A stretch of DNA of 46,650 nucleotides from an uncultured Lachnospiraceae bacterium (GCA_900550285.1 URRW01000021.1:1-46650), one strand, 5' to 3'. Positions 8,851-17,180 are shown, numbered from the stretch's first letter. Translations and numbers: made by a program. Notes: generated by a model not told the origin, from the sequence alone.

Positions 8851-9318
8851 TCAGTACAGATTTTTTACCTTGAACTCCCGCTCTACCTCGCGGCGCTGAT
8901 CCTTCTTCGCGATGTCCTCCCGCTTGTCGTACAGCTTCTTGCCGCGGCACAGCCCGATTTCCATCTTCGCCCTGCCGTCCTTAAAATACACCTGCAGCGG
9001 CATGATCGTGTATCCTTTTTCCTTGCATTTTGCCGCCAGCTTGTTGATCTCCGCCTTATGCAGCAAAAGCTTCCTGACCCGCAGCGGATCCTTATTGAAC
9101 AGATTGCCCTTTTCATAGGGAGAAATGTGCATGCCGCAGACATACATTTCCCCCTTCTGCTCCTGCACAAACGCCTCCTTAATGCTGCACTTTCCCAGAC
9201 GCAGGCTCTTTACCTCCGTCCCCGCCAGCGCAAGCCCCGCTTCATACGTCTCCTCCACGAAATAATCGTGATATGCTTTTTTATTGTTCGCTACCAGTTT
9301 CTGTGCCGTCTTCGCCAT
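8851..9318 (-). CDS. smpB: SsrA-binding protein SmpB
   Basis: Small basic OB-fold protein that binds tmRNA and brings it to stalled ribosomes for trans-translation. The 155 residues match the usual length, with the family hallmarks GTEVKSLRLGKCS near 33-45, HISPYEKGN near 64-72 and a basic C-terminal tail (KKDQRREVEREFK). The ATG at 9318 has AGAGGACG upstream and gives the standard N terminus, so the 38-nt overlap with the 3' end of rnr appears real. RNase R degrades the non-stop mRNAs released by trans-translation, so the coupling is functionally sensible. No tmRNA gene is recognisable nearby. Confidence 0.97.
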   Translation of the reverse strand: MAKTAQKLVANNKKAYHDYFVEETYEAGLALAGTEVKSLRLGKCSIKEAFVQEQKGEMYVCGMHISPYEKGNLFNKDPLRVRKLLLHKAEINKLAAKCKEKGYTIMPLQVYFKDGRAKMEIGLCRGKKLYDKREDIAKKDQRREVEREFKVKNLY

Positions 9319-11299
9319 CGTCCTCTTTCCTCACTAATCGAAAATCCACAGTGCCCGCGTACCGGTTCGCCCCGGTCACTTCTACCGTAACGCTCTCCCC
9401 GAGCTGGTAAAAAATACCCGTCCGGTCGCCTACAAGCCTGCAGTTTGCCTCGTCATAAATAAAATAATCTTCCGTCATGCTTCCGATAGGGATCAGCCCT
9501 TCGACGGTATTGGGAAGCTCTGCATAAAGCCCCCAGCCCGTCACGCCCGAGATCACGCCCTCAAAAACCTCTCCCACATGGGCTTCCATATACTGCGCCT
9601 TCTTGATTTTTTCACAGATGCGCTCCGCCTCGTCCGCCCGCCGTTCCGTCTCCGAGGACTGGCGCGCCACACCGTCCAGAATATCCGCATAGTGCTCTGT
9701 CCGCCCGCCGTTTAAGCGCCCCCGCAAAAATTCCTTGATGATCCGGTGGATCTGCAAATCGGGATACCGTCTGATTGGAGACGTAAAATGGCAGTAGCAG
9801 GAAGCCGCCAGCCCGAAATGCCCGGTACACTCCGGCGAGTAAAACGCCCGCCGCATGCTCCGTAAAATCAGCCGCGCAAGCATCGCCTCCTCCGGCGTCC
9901 CCTCGATCTGATCCAGAAGCTTCTGCAGCTGTTTGGGATGAACCTGCACGTTCTGCGCACTGATCCCGCCTTTTCCCTTGCCGCCCTTTTTTTTGCCGCT
10001 GCCGCCAAGATGGAGCCGATAGCCGAAATTCTGTAAAAATACCGCCAGCTCCTTCATTCGGTCGCCGTCCGGCGTATCGTGCACGCGGTACAAAAAGGGC
10101 AGTTCCAACCAGTAAAAATGCTGCGCCACCGTCTCATTTGCCGCCAGCATGAAATCCTCGATCAGCTTCGTCGCATCGTTTCTCTCATAGGGCACGATTT
10201 CCACAGGATTTCCTTCTGCATCCAGCCTGATCTTACTTTCCGGAAAATCAAAATCCACCGCCCCGCGCTCCCTGCGCTTTTTGCGGAGCGCCTGCGACAG
10301 CCGCGCCATCTCCTCTAACATCGGGACTGCCTCCATACAGCCCTCCCGCGCCGTTTCGTCTCCGTCCAATACCTTCTGTACCTCGGAATAGCTCATGCGC
10401 CGGTTGACGCAGATCACCGATTCTACGATTTCATAGCTGCCTATATTTCCCTTTTCATCAATATCCATCAGACAGGAAAGCGCCAGCCGGTCTTCCCCCG
10501 CGTTTAAAGAGCATATCCCGTTGGAAAGCGTCCGGGGCAGCATCGGAATGACCCGGTCCGCCAGATAAACGCTTGTCCCCCGTTCCTTTGCCGCCCAGTC
10601 CAGCGCGGAATTTTCCTGCACATAATTGGCGACGTCCGCGATATGCACGCCCAGCCGCCATACGCCGTTTTCTGCCGTCAGGCTTACCGCATCGTCCAGA
10701 TCTTTGGCGTCCTCGCCGTCGATCGTTACCATATACAGGCTGCGCAGGTCACGCCGTCCTGCGCAGTCTCCTTCGCTCACCGCTGCCGCGACGCGCTGCG
10801 CCTGATTGAGCACCTTTTCCGAAAAATCCTCCGGGATTCCCAGCGCGCGCACAACAGAAAGCATGTCCACCCCCGGCGCGTCCTGCGCGCCCAGCACCTC
10901 GATGATTTCCCCCTCCGGGCTTTTGCGCTCCTCCCGCGACTCTTCATATTCCACGACCACCTTCGCCCCGTCAAACGCGCCGTTTCGTTTTTCCTTTGCG
11001 ATAAAAATATCCGGCACCGTTTTTCTGTTATCCGGGATCACAAATCCGAAGTTCTCGCTGGATTGGTACACGCCCACCGCACGGCAAAGCTTCTTTTCCG
11101 GCTTCACATATCTGCCCCGCCTGGTCTGCTCCAGCTTTCCCTCTGCCAAAAGCTCCTCTAACGCCCGCGTAAGCTCTCTGCGGTCCTCCGGCTTTACCTG
11201 CATAAAAATTGCCAGTTCCTTTTCCTTCATCGGCACATAGCGCGGATCCTCTGTCAGCTCGCAGATCAGTTTTTTCCGTTTTTCAAATAAATTTTCCAT
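9281..11299 (-). CDS. rnr: ribonuclease R (3'-5' exoribonuclease)
   Basis: Processive 3' to 5' exoribonuclease of the RNB family that digests structured RNA and takes part in rRNA and non-stop mRNA decay. The 672 residues comprise an N-terminal helix-turn-helix-like segment (1-70), cold-shock OB domains (about 70-200), the RNB catalytic core with TIDGEDAKDLDD carrying the metal-binding aspartates, and a C-terminal S1 domain (about 580-660). The tail is short and acidic, and shorter than in E. coli RNase R. A Gly/Lys-rich stretch (GSGKKKGGKGKGG) interrupts the RNB domain near residue 430. The ATG at 11299 follows GGGAGGAG. It lies downstream of secG, beyond two hairpins that could regulate it. 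Confidence 0.95.
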   Translation of the reverse strand: MENLFEKRKKLICELTEDPRYVPMKEKELAIFMQVKPEDRRELTRALEELLAEGKLEQTRRGRYVKPEKKLCRAVGVYQSSENFGFVIPDNRKTVPDIFIAKEKRNGAFDGAKVVVEYEESREERKSPEGEIIEVLGAQDAPGVDMLSVVRALGIPEDFSEKVLNQAQRVAAAVSEGDCAGRRDLRSLYMVTIDGEDAKDLDDAVSLTAENGVWRLGVHIADVANYVQENSALDWAAKERGTSVYLADRVIPMLPRTLSNGICSLNAGEDRLALSCLMDIDEKGNIGSYEIVESVICVNRRMSYSEVQKVLDGDETAREGCMEAVPMLEEMARLSQALRKKRRERGAVDFDFPESKIRLDAEGNPVEIVPYERNDATKLIEDFMLAANETVAQHFYWLELPFLYRVHDTPDGDRMKELAVFLQNFGYRLHLGGSGKKKGGKGKGGISAQNVQVHPKQLQKLLDQIEGTPEEAMLARLILRSMRRAFYSPECTGHFGLAASCYCHFTSPIRRYPDLQIHRIIKEFLRGRLNGGRTEHYADILDGVARQSSETERRADEAERICEKIKKAQYMEAHVGEVFEGVISGVTGWGLYAELPNTVEGLIPIGSMTEDYFIYDEANCRLVGDRTGIFYQLGESVTVEVTGANRYAGTVDFRLVRKEDDGEDGTETGSEQ

Positions 11300-11338
11300 A
11301 CTCCTCCCATTTGAATCCTAAAAGTGTGCGCATAATCG

Positions 11339-11382
11339 TTTTTTTGTTCGGCAGGAAAAGAACTTTCCTGCCGAACAAAAAA
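11339..11382. promoter_or_regulatory. long stem-loop in the rnr 5' leader
   Basis: Arms TGTTCGGCAGGAAA (11345-11358) and its complement (11364-11377), extended by flanking T and A runs to about 19 bp around a 5-nt loop. In either direction an A-run, not a U-run, follows the 3' arm, so it is not an intrinsic terminator itself. On the minus strand its 5' arm uses the same T-run that serves the upstream secG terminator, so the two structures may be mutually exclusive. Confidence 0.7.
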
Positions 11383-11401
11383 CACCCCGCAATGCGGAGT
11401 G
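11377..11401 (-). terminator. intrinsic terminator after secG
   Basis: Minus-strand hairpin CACTCCGC-ATT-GCGGGGTG (one G-U pair) followed by six T residues, 21 nt after the secG stop. It should end most secG transcripts before rnr unless it is antiterminated. Confidence 0.75.
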
Positions 11402-11422
11402 CTTTTGTAACGTTCTCTTCAT

Positions 11423-11668
11423 TTAGCCCCAGATTCTTGTAATGTTCAGAACTACCGCAAGCAGGATAAAACCAACGGCAAGCCACTTGGTGATCTTGAT
11501 CAGCAGCCCTTCTCTGGAACGTCCTTTGATCTTACTCCAGTACGTCTCCGCACCGCCTGCGATCGACCCCAGACCGGCATTCTTTCCTTCCTGCATAAGT
11601 ACCAGAACGGTCAGCGCAGCGCAGACCAATATAAAAATCACTGTTAAAGCTATTCTTAAATACTCCAT
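11423..11668 (-). CDS. secG: preprotein translocase subunit SecG
   Basis: Small auxiliary subunit of the SecYEG channel, 81 residues. Two membrane segments (about 2-24 and 58-78) flank a cytoplasmic loop with the GLGSIAGGAETYW motif typical of SecG. I chose the ATG at 11668 because GGGAGGT lies 6-7 nt upstream. The GTG at 11674 sits next to that site. It has its own promoter just upstream and a terminator just downstream, so it may be largely monocistronic, with rnr and smpB reached by read-through or by a weak internal promoter. Confidence 0.93.
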   Translation of the reverse strand: MEYLRIALTVIFILVCAALTVLVLMQEGKNAGLGSIAGGAETYWSKIKGRSREGLLIKITKWLAVGFILLAVVLNITRIWG

Positions 11669-11697
11669 TCTCACACCTCCCAGCGTTAAACAGTAAA

Positions 11698-11726
11698 ATC
11701 ATACCACGAAGTGAGCGAAAAAGCAA
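11698..11726 (-). promoter_or_regulatory. sigma-A promoter for secG
   Basis: Minus-strand TTGCTT (11721-11726), 17-nt spacer, TATGAT (11698-11703). It begins directly after the stop codon of the Rpn-family gene and gives a leader of about 23 nt to the secG ATG. Confidence 0.75.
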
Positions 11727-12668
11727 CTATCTTTCTTTTAATTTCTCCTCTTTCGCCTCACCCTCAGCACGGTGACAGTTCAGACCAAATTCCTCTAAAA
11801 GCTGCTGCCGGTATGCCTTATCGGCAACCGCCCTTTCCGCATCTGTTGCCCGTCCGGCAGCAACTAATTTCTGCATCAGGATCAGACCGTCTTTTATCCC
11901 CTCTTCCAGTCCTGCCTTATGCCCCTCTTCCCTGCCGTATTCAAATTCCGCTTCCCTGAGCTTTCTTTTTTCCTCTTCCTCGTCATACTCAAAAATTGAC
12001 ATCGCCACTACCTCCGCTCGCTGCCCCTGCAAAAACTCCTTCAGGATTCCTCTATGAATGCATTCCGTCACCGCATGATCTACCGCCTGTTCAATCGGTT
12101 CCGCCTTCGTATGCTTCCGGACACATGCCACATACTGGCTGTACTCCCTCAGCGTGCGGCAGCGCTCCATCAGCGCCTTGTTCTTCCCGTCGTTGATATT
12201 AAGCTGCAAAACCTTTAATTCCAGCTTCGGGTCATCCGTTTTCGTTTCAAAAGAATCCGACAGCTTCAATATGCGTCTCTCCGGCTGGGCGCTTCCGCTA
12301 TTATAGAATACGACAAAATTCGGCGTCGGGATTTTCAGCAGCTTGCCCGTATATAAGGATTTCCCCTTTATATATTTCTCATACTGCCGCGCAATATATA
12401 AAAGATCGCGCAGCGGCATATTCGGATTCTGGCTTGCCTGATGCTCATACAGATTCAGCTCCGACATCAGGAGAAAGGAAACGTCATTTTTCATCCCCAT
12501 ATATACCGCATTTTCAAGGGTATATATCTCAAGCGCTTCCTCATCCTCATAATCTGTGCCGTTTAATCCGTTGTAAAGCTCCAGAAGATTCTTCTTTTTG
12601 CCAAAGAGCATCCGGAACACCGTATCCTTACCCTCAGTGTATAAGGGGACATACGTCCCCTTATACAC
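11727..12668 (-). CDS. Rpn-family nuclease / putative transposase, 5' end disrupted
   Basis: Resembles the Rpn family of PD-(D/E)XK nucleases promoting recombination. The conserved core starts at GKDTVFRMLF and continues through TLENAVYMGMKND, ELNLYEHQ, NPNMPLRDLLYIARQY and FVVFYNSG, ending in a charged tail with EGxxxGxEEG repeats (GREEGHKAGLEEG). The open frame begins at a GTG (12668) inside a palindrome and has no ribosome binding site of its own. The likely true start is the ATG at 12723, in another frame, which has AAGGAG 7 nt upstream. Removing the 22 nt at 12642-12663 would fuse the two frames without a stop. The core looks intact, so the gene is either recently frameshifted or expressed by re-initiation at GTG. 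Confidence 0.8.
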   Translation of the reverse strand: MYKGTYVPLYTEGKDTVFRMLFGKKKNLLELYNGLNGTDYEDEEALEIYTLENAVYMGMKNDVSFLLMSELNLYEHQASQNPNMPLRDLLYIARQYEKYIKGKSLYTGKLLKIPTPNFVVFYNSGSAQPERRILKLSDSFETKTDDPKLELKVLQLNINDGKNKALMERCRTLREYSQYVACVRKHTKAEPIEQAVDHAVTECIHRGILKEFLQGQRAEVVAMSIFEYDEEEEKRKLREAEFEYGREEGHKAGLEEGIKDGLILMQKLVAAGRATDAERAVADKAYRQQLLEEFGLNCHRAEGEAKEEKLKER

Positions 12669-12676
12669 TGAGGGTA
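12629..12676. repeat. perfect 22-bp inverted repeat with 4-nt loop at the Rpn gene start
   Basis: Arms 12629-12650 and 12655-12676 are exact reverse complements around the loop ATAC. The outer 12 bp of each arm joined together (ACCCTCAGTGTA and its complement) would already be a 24-bp palindrome. The inner 22 nt (12642-12663) is a second inverted repeat (TAAGGGGAC / GTCCCCTTA) inserted at its centre, and it carries the TAA that stops the upstream frame. Confidence 0.9.
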
Positions 12677-12723
12677 TACTCCCGTTTTACATACAGCTTT
12701 GTTTCTTTTTCAGTTTCAGCCAT
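12661..12723 (-). pseudogene. N-terminal fragment of the Rpn-family gene
   Basis: The ATG at 12723, preceded by GGAAGGAGCGATTTT, opens a 20-codon frame (MAETEKETKLYVKREYTLSV) that stops at TAA 12663-12661 within the palindrome. Skipping 22 nt continues it as YTEGKDTVFRMLF, the conserved start of the nuclease core. It is either the broken 5' end of that gene or a short upstream reading frame whose translation feeds the GTG start at 12668. Confidence 0.6.
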
Positions 12724-13150
12724 AAAATCGCTCCTTCCTGCGGTGCAGACAGCACGCTGCCCATGTCGGCAGGAAACGCTTCTATGACTGCTTTCCCCGT
12801 CTCACGTTTTCGGGACGGAAGCAAATATCAGAAAAAAACAGTATATAAAGCCGCTGTTTTCCCGCTCCTCCTGCCTGTTGTCAGTTATCGGTGATCCAAG
12901 CATAGAGTTTCGGAAAGAAAACAGATACAGCACCTTGGAAAATGGAATCGTGCTGCAAATAAGAGACGGCATGAATGCCCGGATTCTTGTGAAATATATG
13001 CTTATCTACAACATAACACTTTATCCGCGTTACGGCAACTTATTTTTTCAAAAAAAGAGCCGTTCTCCTATTCCAGACAGCAGATCAGCCCTCCAAAGCC
13101 GAAGGCTTGGAGGGCTGATCTGCCGTTGTTTCAGAAACGCTGCCCCTGTA
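12724..13150. other. 427-nt intergenic region between the Rpn gene and the opp operon
   Basis: Contains no coding frame I trust and no clear -35/-10 pair. A TTTATATACTG stretch near 12840 is the best -10-like sequence on the minus strand, but it lacks a partner. The only strong element is the hairpin at 13080-13123. Confidence 0.5.
13080..13123. terminator. long hairpin downstream of the opp operon
   Basis: A 20-bp stem (GCAGATCAGCCCTCCAA and complement, with one bulged base) caps with a GAA loop, 27 nt after the stop of the last gene of the opp unit. No T-run follows on the minus strand, so it is more likely a 3'-end-stabilising or processing structure than a strong intrinsic terminator. 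Confidence 0.55.
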
Positions 13151-13444
13151 TCACAAAATCTCCCACACAACCAGCAGCAGCACGATCACGAGCGCCAGTC
13201 CGCCCAGAAAGGTCAGTCCGATCAGAAGCGCCGCCTTTAAGGCGCCCAGCGCCCACATCCGGCGCTCTGTCGGGCTCATGGCGTCGTCTTCCCACGGGCG
13301 GTCGTTTTCAGCCGGCTCCGGGATTTCTCCTTCGCGCCTTTTTTTAGAAAGGGAAAAGGGCGAAAAGACCGACGGCGCGTCGATCCCGCTCATGTCGGCA
13401 ATCACGCGCCCGTCGTCTTTGGCTTCTTCCCTTTTTTTCCCCAT
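13151..13444 (-). CDS. small single-span membrane protein after oppF
   Basis: A 97-residue protein not assigned to a known family. Residues 1-65 are charged and hydrophilic (KKREEAKDDGR..., PAENDRPWEDD) and 67-97 are strongly hydrophobic (ALLIGLTFLGGLALVIVLLL), forming a C-terminal membrane anchor or a tight hairpin. Its ATG overlaps the oppF stop by one nucleotide (TAATG), so it is translationally coupled to the oligopeptide transporter and is likely a membrane-associated accessory of that system. No signal peptide or catalytic motif is visible. Confidence 0.7.
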   Translation of the reverse strand: MGKKREEAKDDGRVIADMSGIDAPSVFSPFSLSKKRREGEIPEPAENDRPWEDDAMSPTERRMWALGALKAALLIGLTFLGGLALVIVLLLVVWEIL

Positions 13445-14457
13445 TATTTATCGTAGAGATGGCAGACCACATAATGACCGGGCTCCACCTCTTTCTGAAC
13501 GGGGGCTTCTGTCTTACATTTTTCCATACAGTGCTTGCAGCGGGTATGGAACTTACATCCGGAAGGCGGATTTGCCGGGGAAGGAATGGAGCCTTCCAGC
13601 ACGATACGGTTCATCTTCGCCTTCGGGTCGGGCACAGGGATCGCGGAGAACAACGCCTCCGTGTAGGGGTGCAGCGGGTTGCGGAAAATATCCGCCGTCG
13701 TGCCGTACTCCACCAGATTGCCCAGATACATAACGCCCACCGTGTCGGAAATATATTCCACAACGGAGAGGTCATGGGAAATGAACAGATATGTCAGCTT
13801 ATATTTTTCCTGCAGCTCCTTTAACAGGTTGATAATCTGCGCCTGGATCGATACGTCCAGAGCGGAAACCGGCTCGTCGCACACGATAAATTCCGGATTC
13901 AGTGCCAGCGCCCTCGCGATGCAGATACGCTGTCTCTGTCCGCCGGAAAACTCATGCGGATAGCGGCTCTTATGGAACGGCTGCAGTCCGCAGTTGTCCA
14001 TGACCTGATCGATATAGTCGTTTAATTCCGCCTTCGGAACGAGGTTGTGCTCCCTTACCGCCTCCCCGATGATCTCGCCTACCGGCAGACGGGGGGAAAG
14101 GCTGGAAAAAGGATCCTGAAAGATGATCTGCATCTTTGTGCGCAGCTCACGCATTTCCTTATTGGGAATGTCATAAACCTCTTTGCCGTTAAAAAGCACC
14201 TGACCGTCGGTCTTTTCTCCCGCAAGGCGCAGGATCGTGCGTCCGGTCGTCGTCTTACCGCAGCCGGACTCGCCTACAAGACCCATCGTCGTTCCTCTTT
14301 TTAAGTTGAACGTAACGCCGTCAACGGCTTTTACATGGCCTATCGTATGGCTCACCATGCCGCCCTTGATCGGGAAATATTTTTTCAGGTGGTTGACCAT
14401 CAGAATGTACTGAGGATCATATTCCACCGGTGTAAAATTGCTTTTGATCCGTTCCAT
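13444..14457 (-). CDS. oppF: oligopeptide ABC transporter ATP-binding protein OppF
   Basis: One of the two nucleotide-binding subunits of the peptide importer, cytoplasmic and bound to OppB/OppC. Walker A GESGCGKT is at 62-69, with FQDPFSSLSPR (Q-loop), signature FSGGQRQRI, Walker B FIVCDEP and ISHDLS (H-loop). The C-terminal oligopeptide/dipeptide domain contains the Cys-rich CKFHTRCKHCMEKC segment typical of OppD/OppF. The ATG at 14457 lies 1 nt after the oppD stop with AGGTGA upstream and gives 337 residues. A GTG at 14466 is an alternative. The order oppA-B-C-D-F is standard. Confidence 0.94.
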   Translation of the reverse strand: MERIKSNFTPVEYDPQYILMVNHLKKYFPIKGGMVSHTIGHVKAVDGVTFNLKRGTTMGLVGESGCGKTTTGRTILRLAGEKTDGQVLFNGKEVYDIPNKEMRELRTKMQIIFQDPFSSLSPRLPVGEIIGEAVREHNLVPKAELNDYIDQVMDNCGLQPFHKSRYPHEFSGGQRQRICIARALALNPEFIVCDEPVSALDVSIQAQIINLLKELQEKYKLTYLFISHDLSVVEYISDTVGVMYLGNLVEYGTTADIFRNPLHPYTEALFSAIPVPDPKAKMNRIVLEGSIPSPANPPSGCKFHTRCKHCMEKCKTEAPVQKEVEPGHYVVCHLYDK

Positions 14458-14458
14458 G

Positions 14459-15607
14459 TCATTCACCTGCCTTCTTGTCGTAGTAGCGATAGCAGCTTAC
14501 CTTGTGCGTCTCGGAAATGCTGATCTCGCAGGGATACTTCCCGTCGCATTCGGGAAGGTTCATTTCACAGCGGTCACGGAAATAGCAGTAGTCGGGCATG
14601 TTGACCGGATTGGGAACCTTGCCCGGGATGGAATAAAGCTTCTCCACCTTTTTGCCGATCACGGGTTTGGAAGCCATCAGCCCCTTTGTATAAGGATGGC
14701 AGGGATTTTCAAAAATCTCTTCCACCGTACCTTTTTCCACCACGCGGCCCGCGTACATGACAACCACATAGTCCGCCATCTCTGCGATCACGCCCAGATC
14801 GTGTGTGATCAGCATGATGGAGGAATTGATCTTGTCCTTCAGGGTGCGCAGCAGATCGAGGATCTGCGCCTGGATCGTTACGTCCAGCGCCGTTGTCGGC
14901 TCGTCTGCAATGATGATCTTAGGGCTGCATGCAAGCGCCATCGCAATCATGACACGCTGGCGCATACCGCCGGACAGCTCGTGGGGGAACATCTTGTAAA
15001 CGCCCTCGCTGTTTGCGATGCCGACCATCTTTAACAGCTCGATGCTGCGCTTTGCAATATCCTCCTTGCTCTTTCCCTCGCCGTCATGCAGGGCGATTAC
15101 CTCGTCTACCTGCTCTCCGATCCGGAATACCGGATTTAAAGAGGTCATCGGCTCCTGAAAGATCATGGACATGAAATTGCCGCGCAGCTTCTGCATCTTC
15201 TCCAGCGGCGTCTTTGCGATGTCGTAAGCCTTATCGCCCACGTTCAAGCGGATCTGTCCTTCCACGATCTGCCCCTGCGGACGCTGCAGAAGCTGCATCA
15301 GAGAAAGGCTCGTTACGGATTTGCCGCAGCCGGACTCGCCCACGACGCCGACCGTCTTGCCGACCGGGACGTTGAAGCTTACGCCGTCAACGGACTTTAC
15401 CACACCTACGTCTGTAAAGAAGTAGGTGTGAAGATTATCAAATTCCACCGCGTTGTTCGGATCGTGCATCTTTGTCACATATTCGGACTCGGGCACGTTT
15501 TTGCGCTTATGCTGCTTTTCGTACTCGTTGGTAATTTTGCGGTTCTCTCTGGAAATCCTGCGGGATTCCTTTGCGGAGAGATAGCCTTCCGCCTGTTTCT
15601 TTGCCAT
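14459..15607 (-). CDS. oppD: oligopeptide ABC transporter ATP-binding protein OppD
   Basis: Second ATPase subunit, 382 residues. Walker A GESGCGKS is at 90-97, with Q-loop FQEPMTSLNP, signature LSGGMRQRV, Walker B IIIADEPTTALD and H-loop ITHDLG. The C-terminal oligopeptide-transporter domain has the usual cysteines (CYFRDRCEMNLPEC). The first about 50 residues are a highly charged Lys/Arg/Glu extension (KESRRISRENRKITNEYEKQ) that precedes the normal OppD start. The start is supported by GGAGAG upstream, and the gene follows oppC by 16 nt. Paired consensus sites with OppF are expected to form the ATPase dimer. Confidence 0.95.
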   Translation of the reverse strand: MAKKQAEGYLSAKESRRISRENRKITNEYEKQHKRKNVPESEYVTKMHDPNNAVEFDNLHTYFFTDVGVVKSVDGVSFNVPVGKTVGVVGESGCGKSVTSLSLMQLLQRPQGQIVEGQIRLNVGDKAYDIAKTPLEKMQKLRGNFMSMIFQEPMTSLNPVFRIGEQVDEVIALHDGEGKSKEDIAKRSIELLKMVGIANSEGVYKMFPHELSGGMRQRVMIAMALACSPKIIIADEPTTALDVTIQAQILDLLRTLKDKINSSIMLITHDLGVIAEMADYVVVMYAGRVVEKGTVEEIFENPCHPYTKGLMASKPVIGKKVEKLYSIPGKVPNPVNMPDYCYFRDRCEMNLPECDGKYPCEISISETHKVSCYRYYDKKAGE

Positions 15608-15623
15608 TCTATTCTCTCCTCTC

Positions 15624-17159
15624 TTACCGTTTCATCTTCGGGTCAAACGCATCCCTCAGACCGTCGCCCACGAAGTTAAAGCCAAGAACCGTGATCAGCA
15701 GACAGATACTTGCCGGAACCCAGATGAACCAGTAATTTGTCATAACATATGCGTTGTTTACGTCGTTGATAATATTGCCCCAGGAAGCAAAGGGGAACTT
15801 AACGCCCAGACCAAGGAAGGACAGCGTCGCTTCCATAATGATCGTGCTTCCCAGACTCATCGTACAGGTAACGATCAGCTGCGGGATAACGTTAGGGATC
15901 AGATGGCGGAAAATCCTGCGGGAAACGCGGATGCCGCACGCCTCTGTCGCCGTCATAAACTCCTGCTCGCGCAGAGAAAGGATCTGTCCGCGCACCAGAC
16001 GCGCGATGGAGGGCCAGCTTAAGAAGCCCAGCACGAGCATCAGGTAAAGCATACGGATCTGCGGATCGACCTGCATCGCATCCATTGCCGCACCCAGAAT
16101 GATCAAGAGCGGTGTGGAAGGGATACAATAGAAAATATCCACGATACGCATGATCAGGTTATCCACCCATTTGCCGAAGTAGCCCGCGATACCGCCCAGC
16201 ACGATACCGATGAACGCGCCGATGAACACGACGATAAAGCCGATAACAAGGGATACCCTGCCGCCGTACATCAGACGGGTCAGCATGTCCATGCCGTTGG
16301 TGTCCGTTCCAAGCCAATGCGCTTTTGAGGGCGCGCCGTAACGGTCATATACATAGGTGTCCTTGGACTGCAGTACCGACCAGTTCTGCGCGTCCGCATT
16401 GTAAGTGATCTTATAGGTATATTCTTCCCCGTCCTCGCCGGTATAAACAAACTCTGTCTGATCTGCGGCGATCGCCTCTTCCAGCGCTTCCTTATAATCT
16501 CTTGTCAGTACAACGCCGTTCTCTTTGGGCTGAACCACAAAACGGCTGATGTAGCCCAGCGTCTGTCCGCCCTGCGTGATGTTGCCGTCCGCATCCAGCG
16601 CATAATCCTTGCCGCCGGCGGAAAATGCAGTTTCCCCGTTTGCATGTGCCTTTAACGCCTCATGCTTTTCCTCAAAAGTCAGCGCTGCCGCTTCTTCGTT
16701 GACGATGTCCTTTGCCGCCAGCGCCAGAAGCGTACCGCCGGAAGAGATCGCATAGAGGTCTTCGCCCTCTTTTGCGATGTCATAGGTCACATCCTTATAG
16801 GTAAAGCTCTCCTCGTTCTTCGTCACAGCCAGCAGAAACTGCGCCTGCACGATCGAACTGAATTCCTGACCGTCGTTGATGATATAACGGAGGTCTTTGT
16901 TCTGGACTACGCCCACATACTCTTTGTCCAGCTTGGTATGGGTATAAAACTGTTCATCCTGGCCATAGGGGCTGATCCAGCCGCCCACGAAGGAGAACAA
17001 AAACATTAAAACCAGCATTGTCAGGCCGATTACAGCCAGACGGTTTCTGAAAAAGCGCTTTGCAACGAGCGCACCGGGGGACAGCACTTTGACCCGTCGG
17101 TCGTCGTTCAAAGACAGTTCCTGTGTATTTTCTGCCGCAGTGTCTTTTTCCTTACTCAT
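15624..17159 (-). CDS. oppC: oligopeptide ABC transporter permease OppC with large external insertion
   Basis: Inner-membrane permease of the peptide importer. At 511 residues it is about 200 longer than usual OppC. The N-terminal cytoplasmic segment and TM1 (39-60) are followed by an inserted, mostly acidic domain (about 65-278). The normal OppC sequence resumes at HWLGTD (281-286) with the remaining membrane segments (roughly 300-325, 337-358, 368-388, 425-447, 476-496) and the EAA coupling loop (EACGIRVSRRIFRHLIPN, 406-423). The insertion begins right after TM1, so it should face outside, next to the lipoprotein OppA. The gene lies 21 nt after oppB. Confidence 0.93.
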   Translation of the reverse strand: MSKEKDTAAENTQELSLNDDRRVKVLSPGALVAKRFFRNRLAVIGLTMLVLMFLFSFVGGWISPYGQDEQFYTHTKLDKEYVGVVQNKDLRYIINDGQEFSSIVQAQFLLAVTKNEESFTYKDVTYDIAKEGEDLYAISSGGTLLALAAKDIVNEEAAALTFEEKHEALKAHANGETAFSAGGKDYALDADGNITQGGQTLGYISRFVVQPKENGVVLTRDYKEALEEAIAADQTEFVYTGEDGEEYTYKITYNADAQNWSVLQSKDTYVYDRYGAPSKAHWLGTDTNGMDMLTRLMYGGRVSLVIGFIVVFIGAFIGIVLGGIAGYFGKWVDNLIMRIVDIFYCIPSTPLLIILGAAMDAMQVDPQIRMLYLMLVLGFLSWPSIARLVRGQILSLREQEFMTATEACGIRVSRRIFRHLIPNVIPQLIVTCTMSLGSTIIMEATLSFLGLGVKFPFASWGNIINDVNNAYVMTNYWFIWVPASICLLITVLGFNFVGDGLRDAFDPKMKR

Positions 17160-17180
17160 TTTTTCGGCTCTCCTCCTTCC

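Noticed and set aside
12642..12663. Programmed translational bypassing over the 22-nt hairpin in the Rpn gene
   Set aside because: Take-off (GTA) and landing codons do not match, as bypassing would require. An insertion causing a frameshift or a re-initiation is simpler.
12878..13240. Plus-strand open frame of 120 codons
   Set aside because: No ribosome binding site or promoter, it runs through the hairpin at 13080-13123 into the antisense of the small membrane protein, and its composition shows no protein-like pattern.
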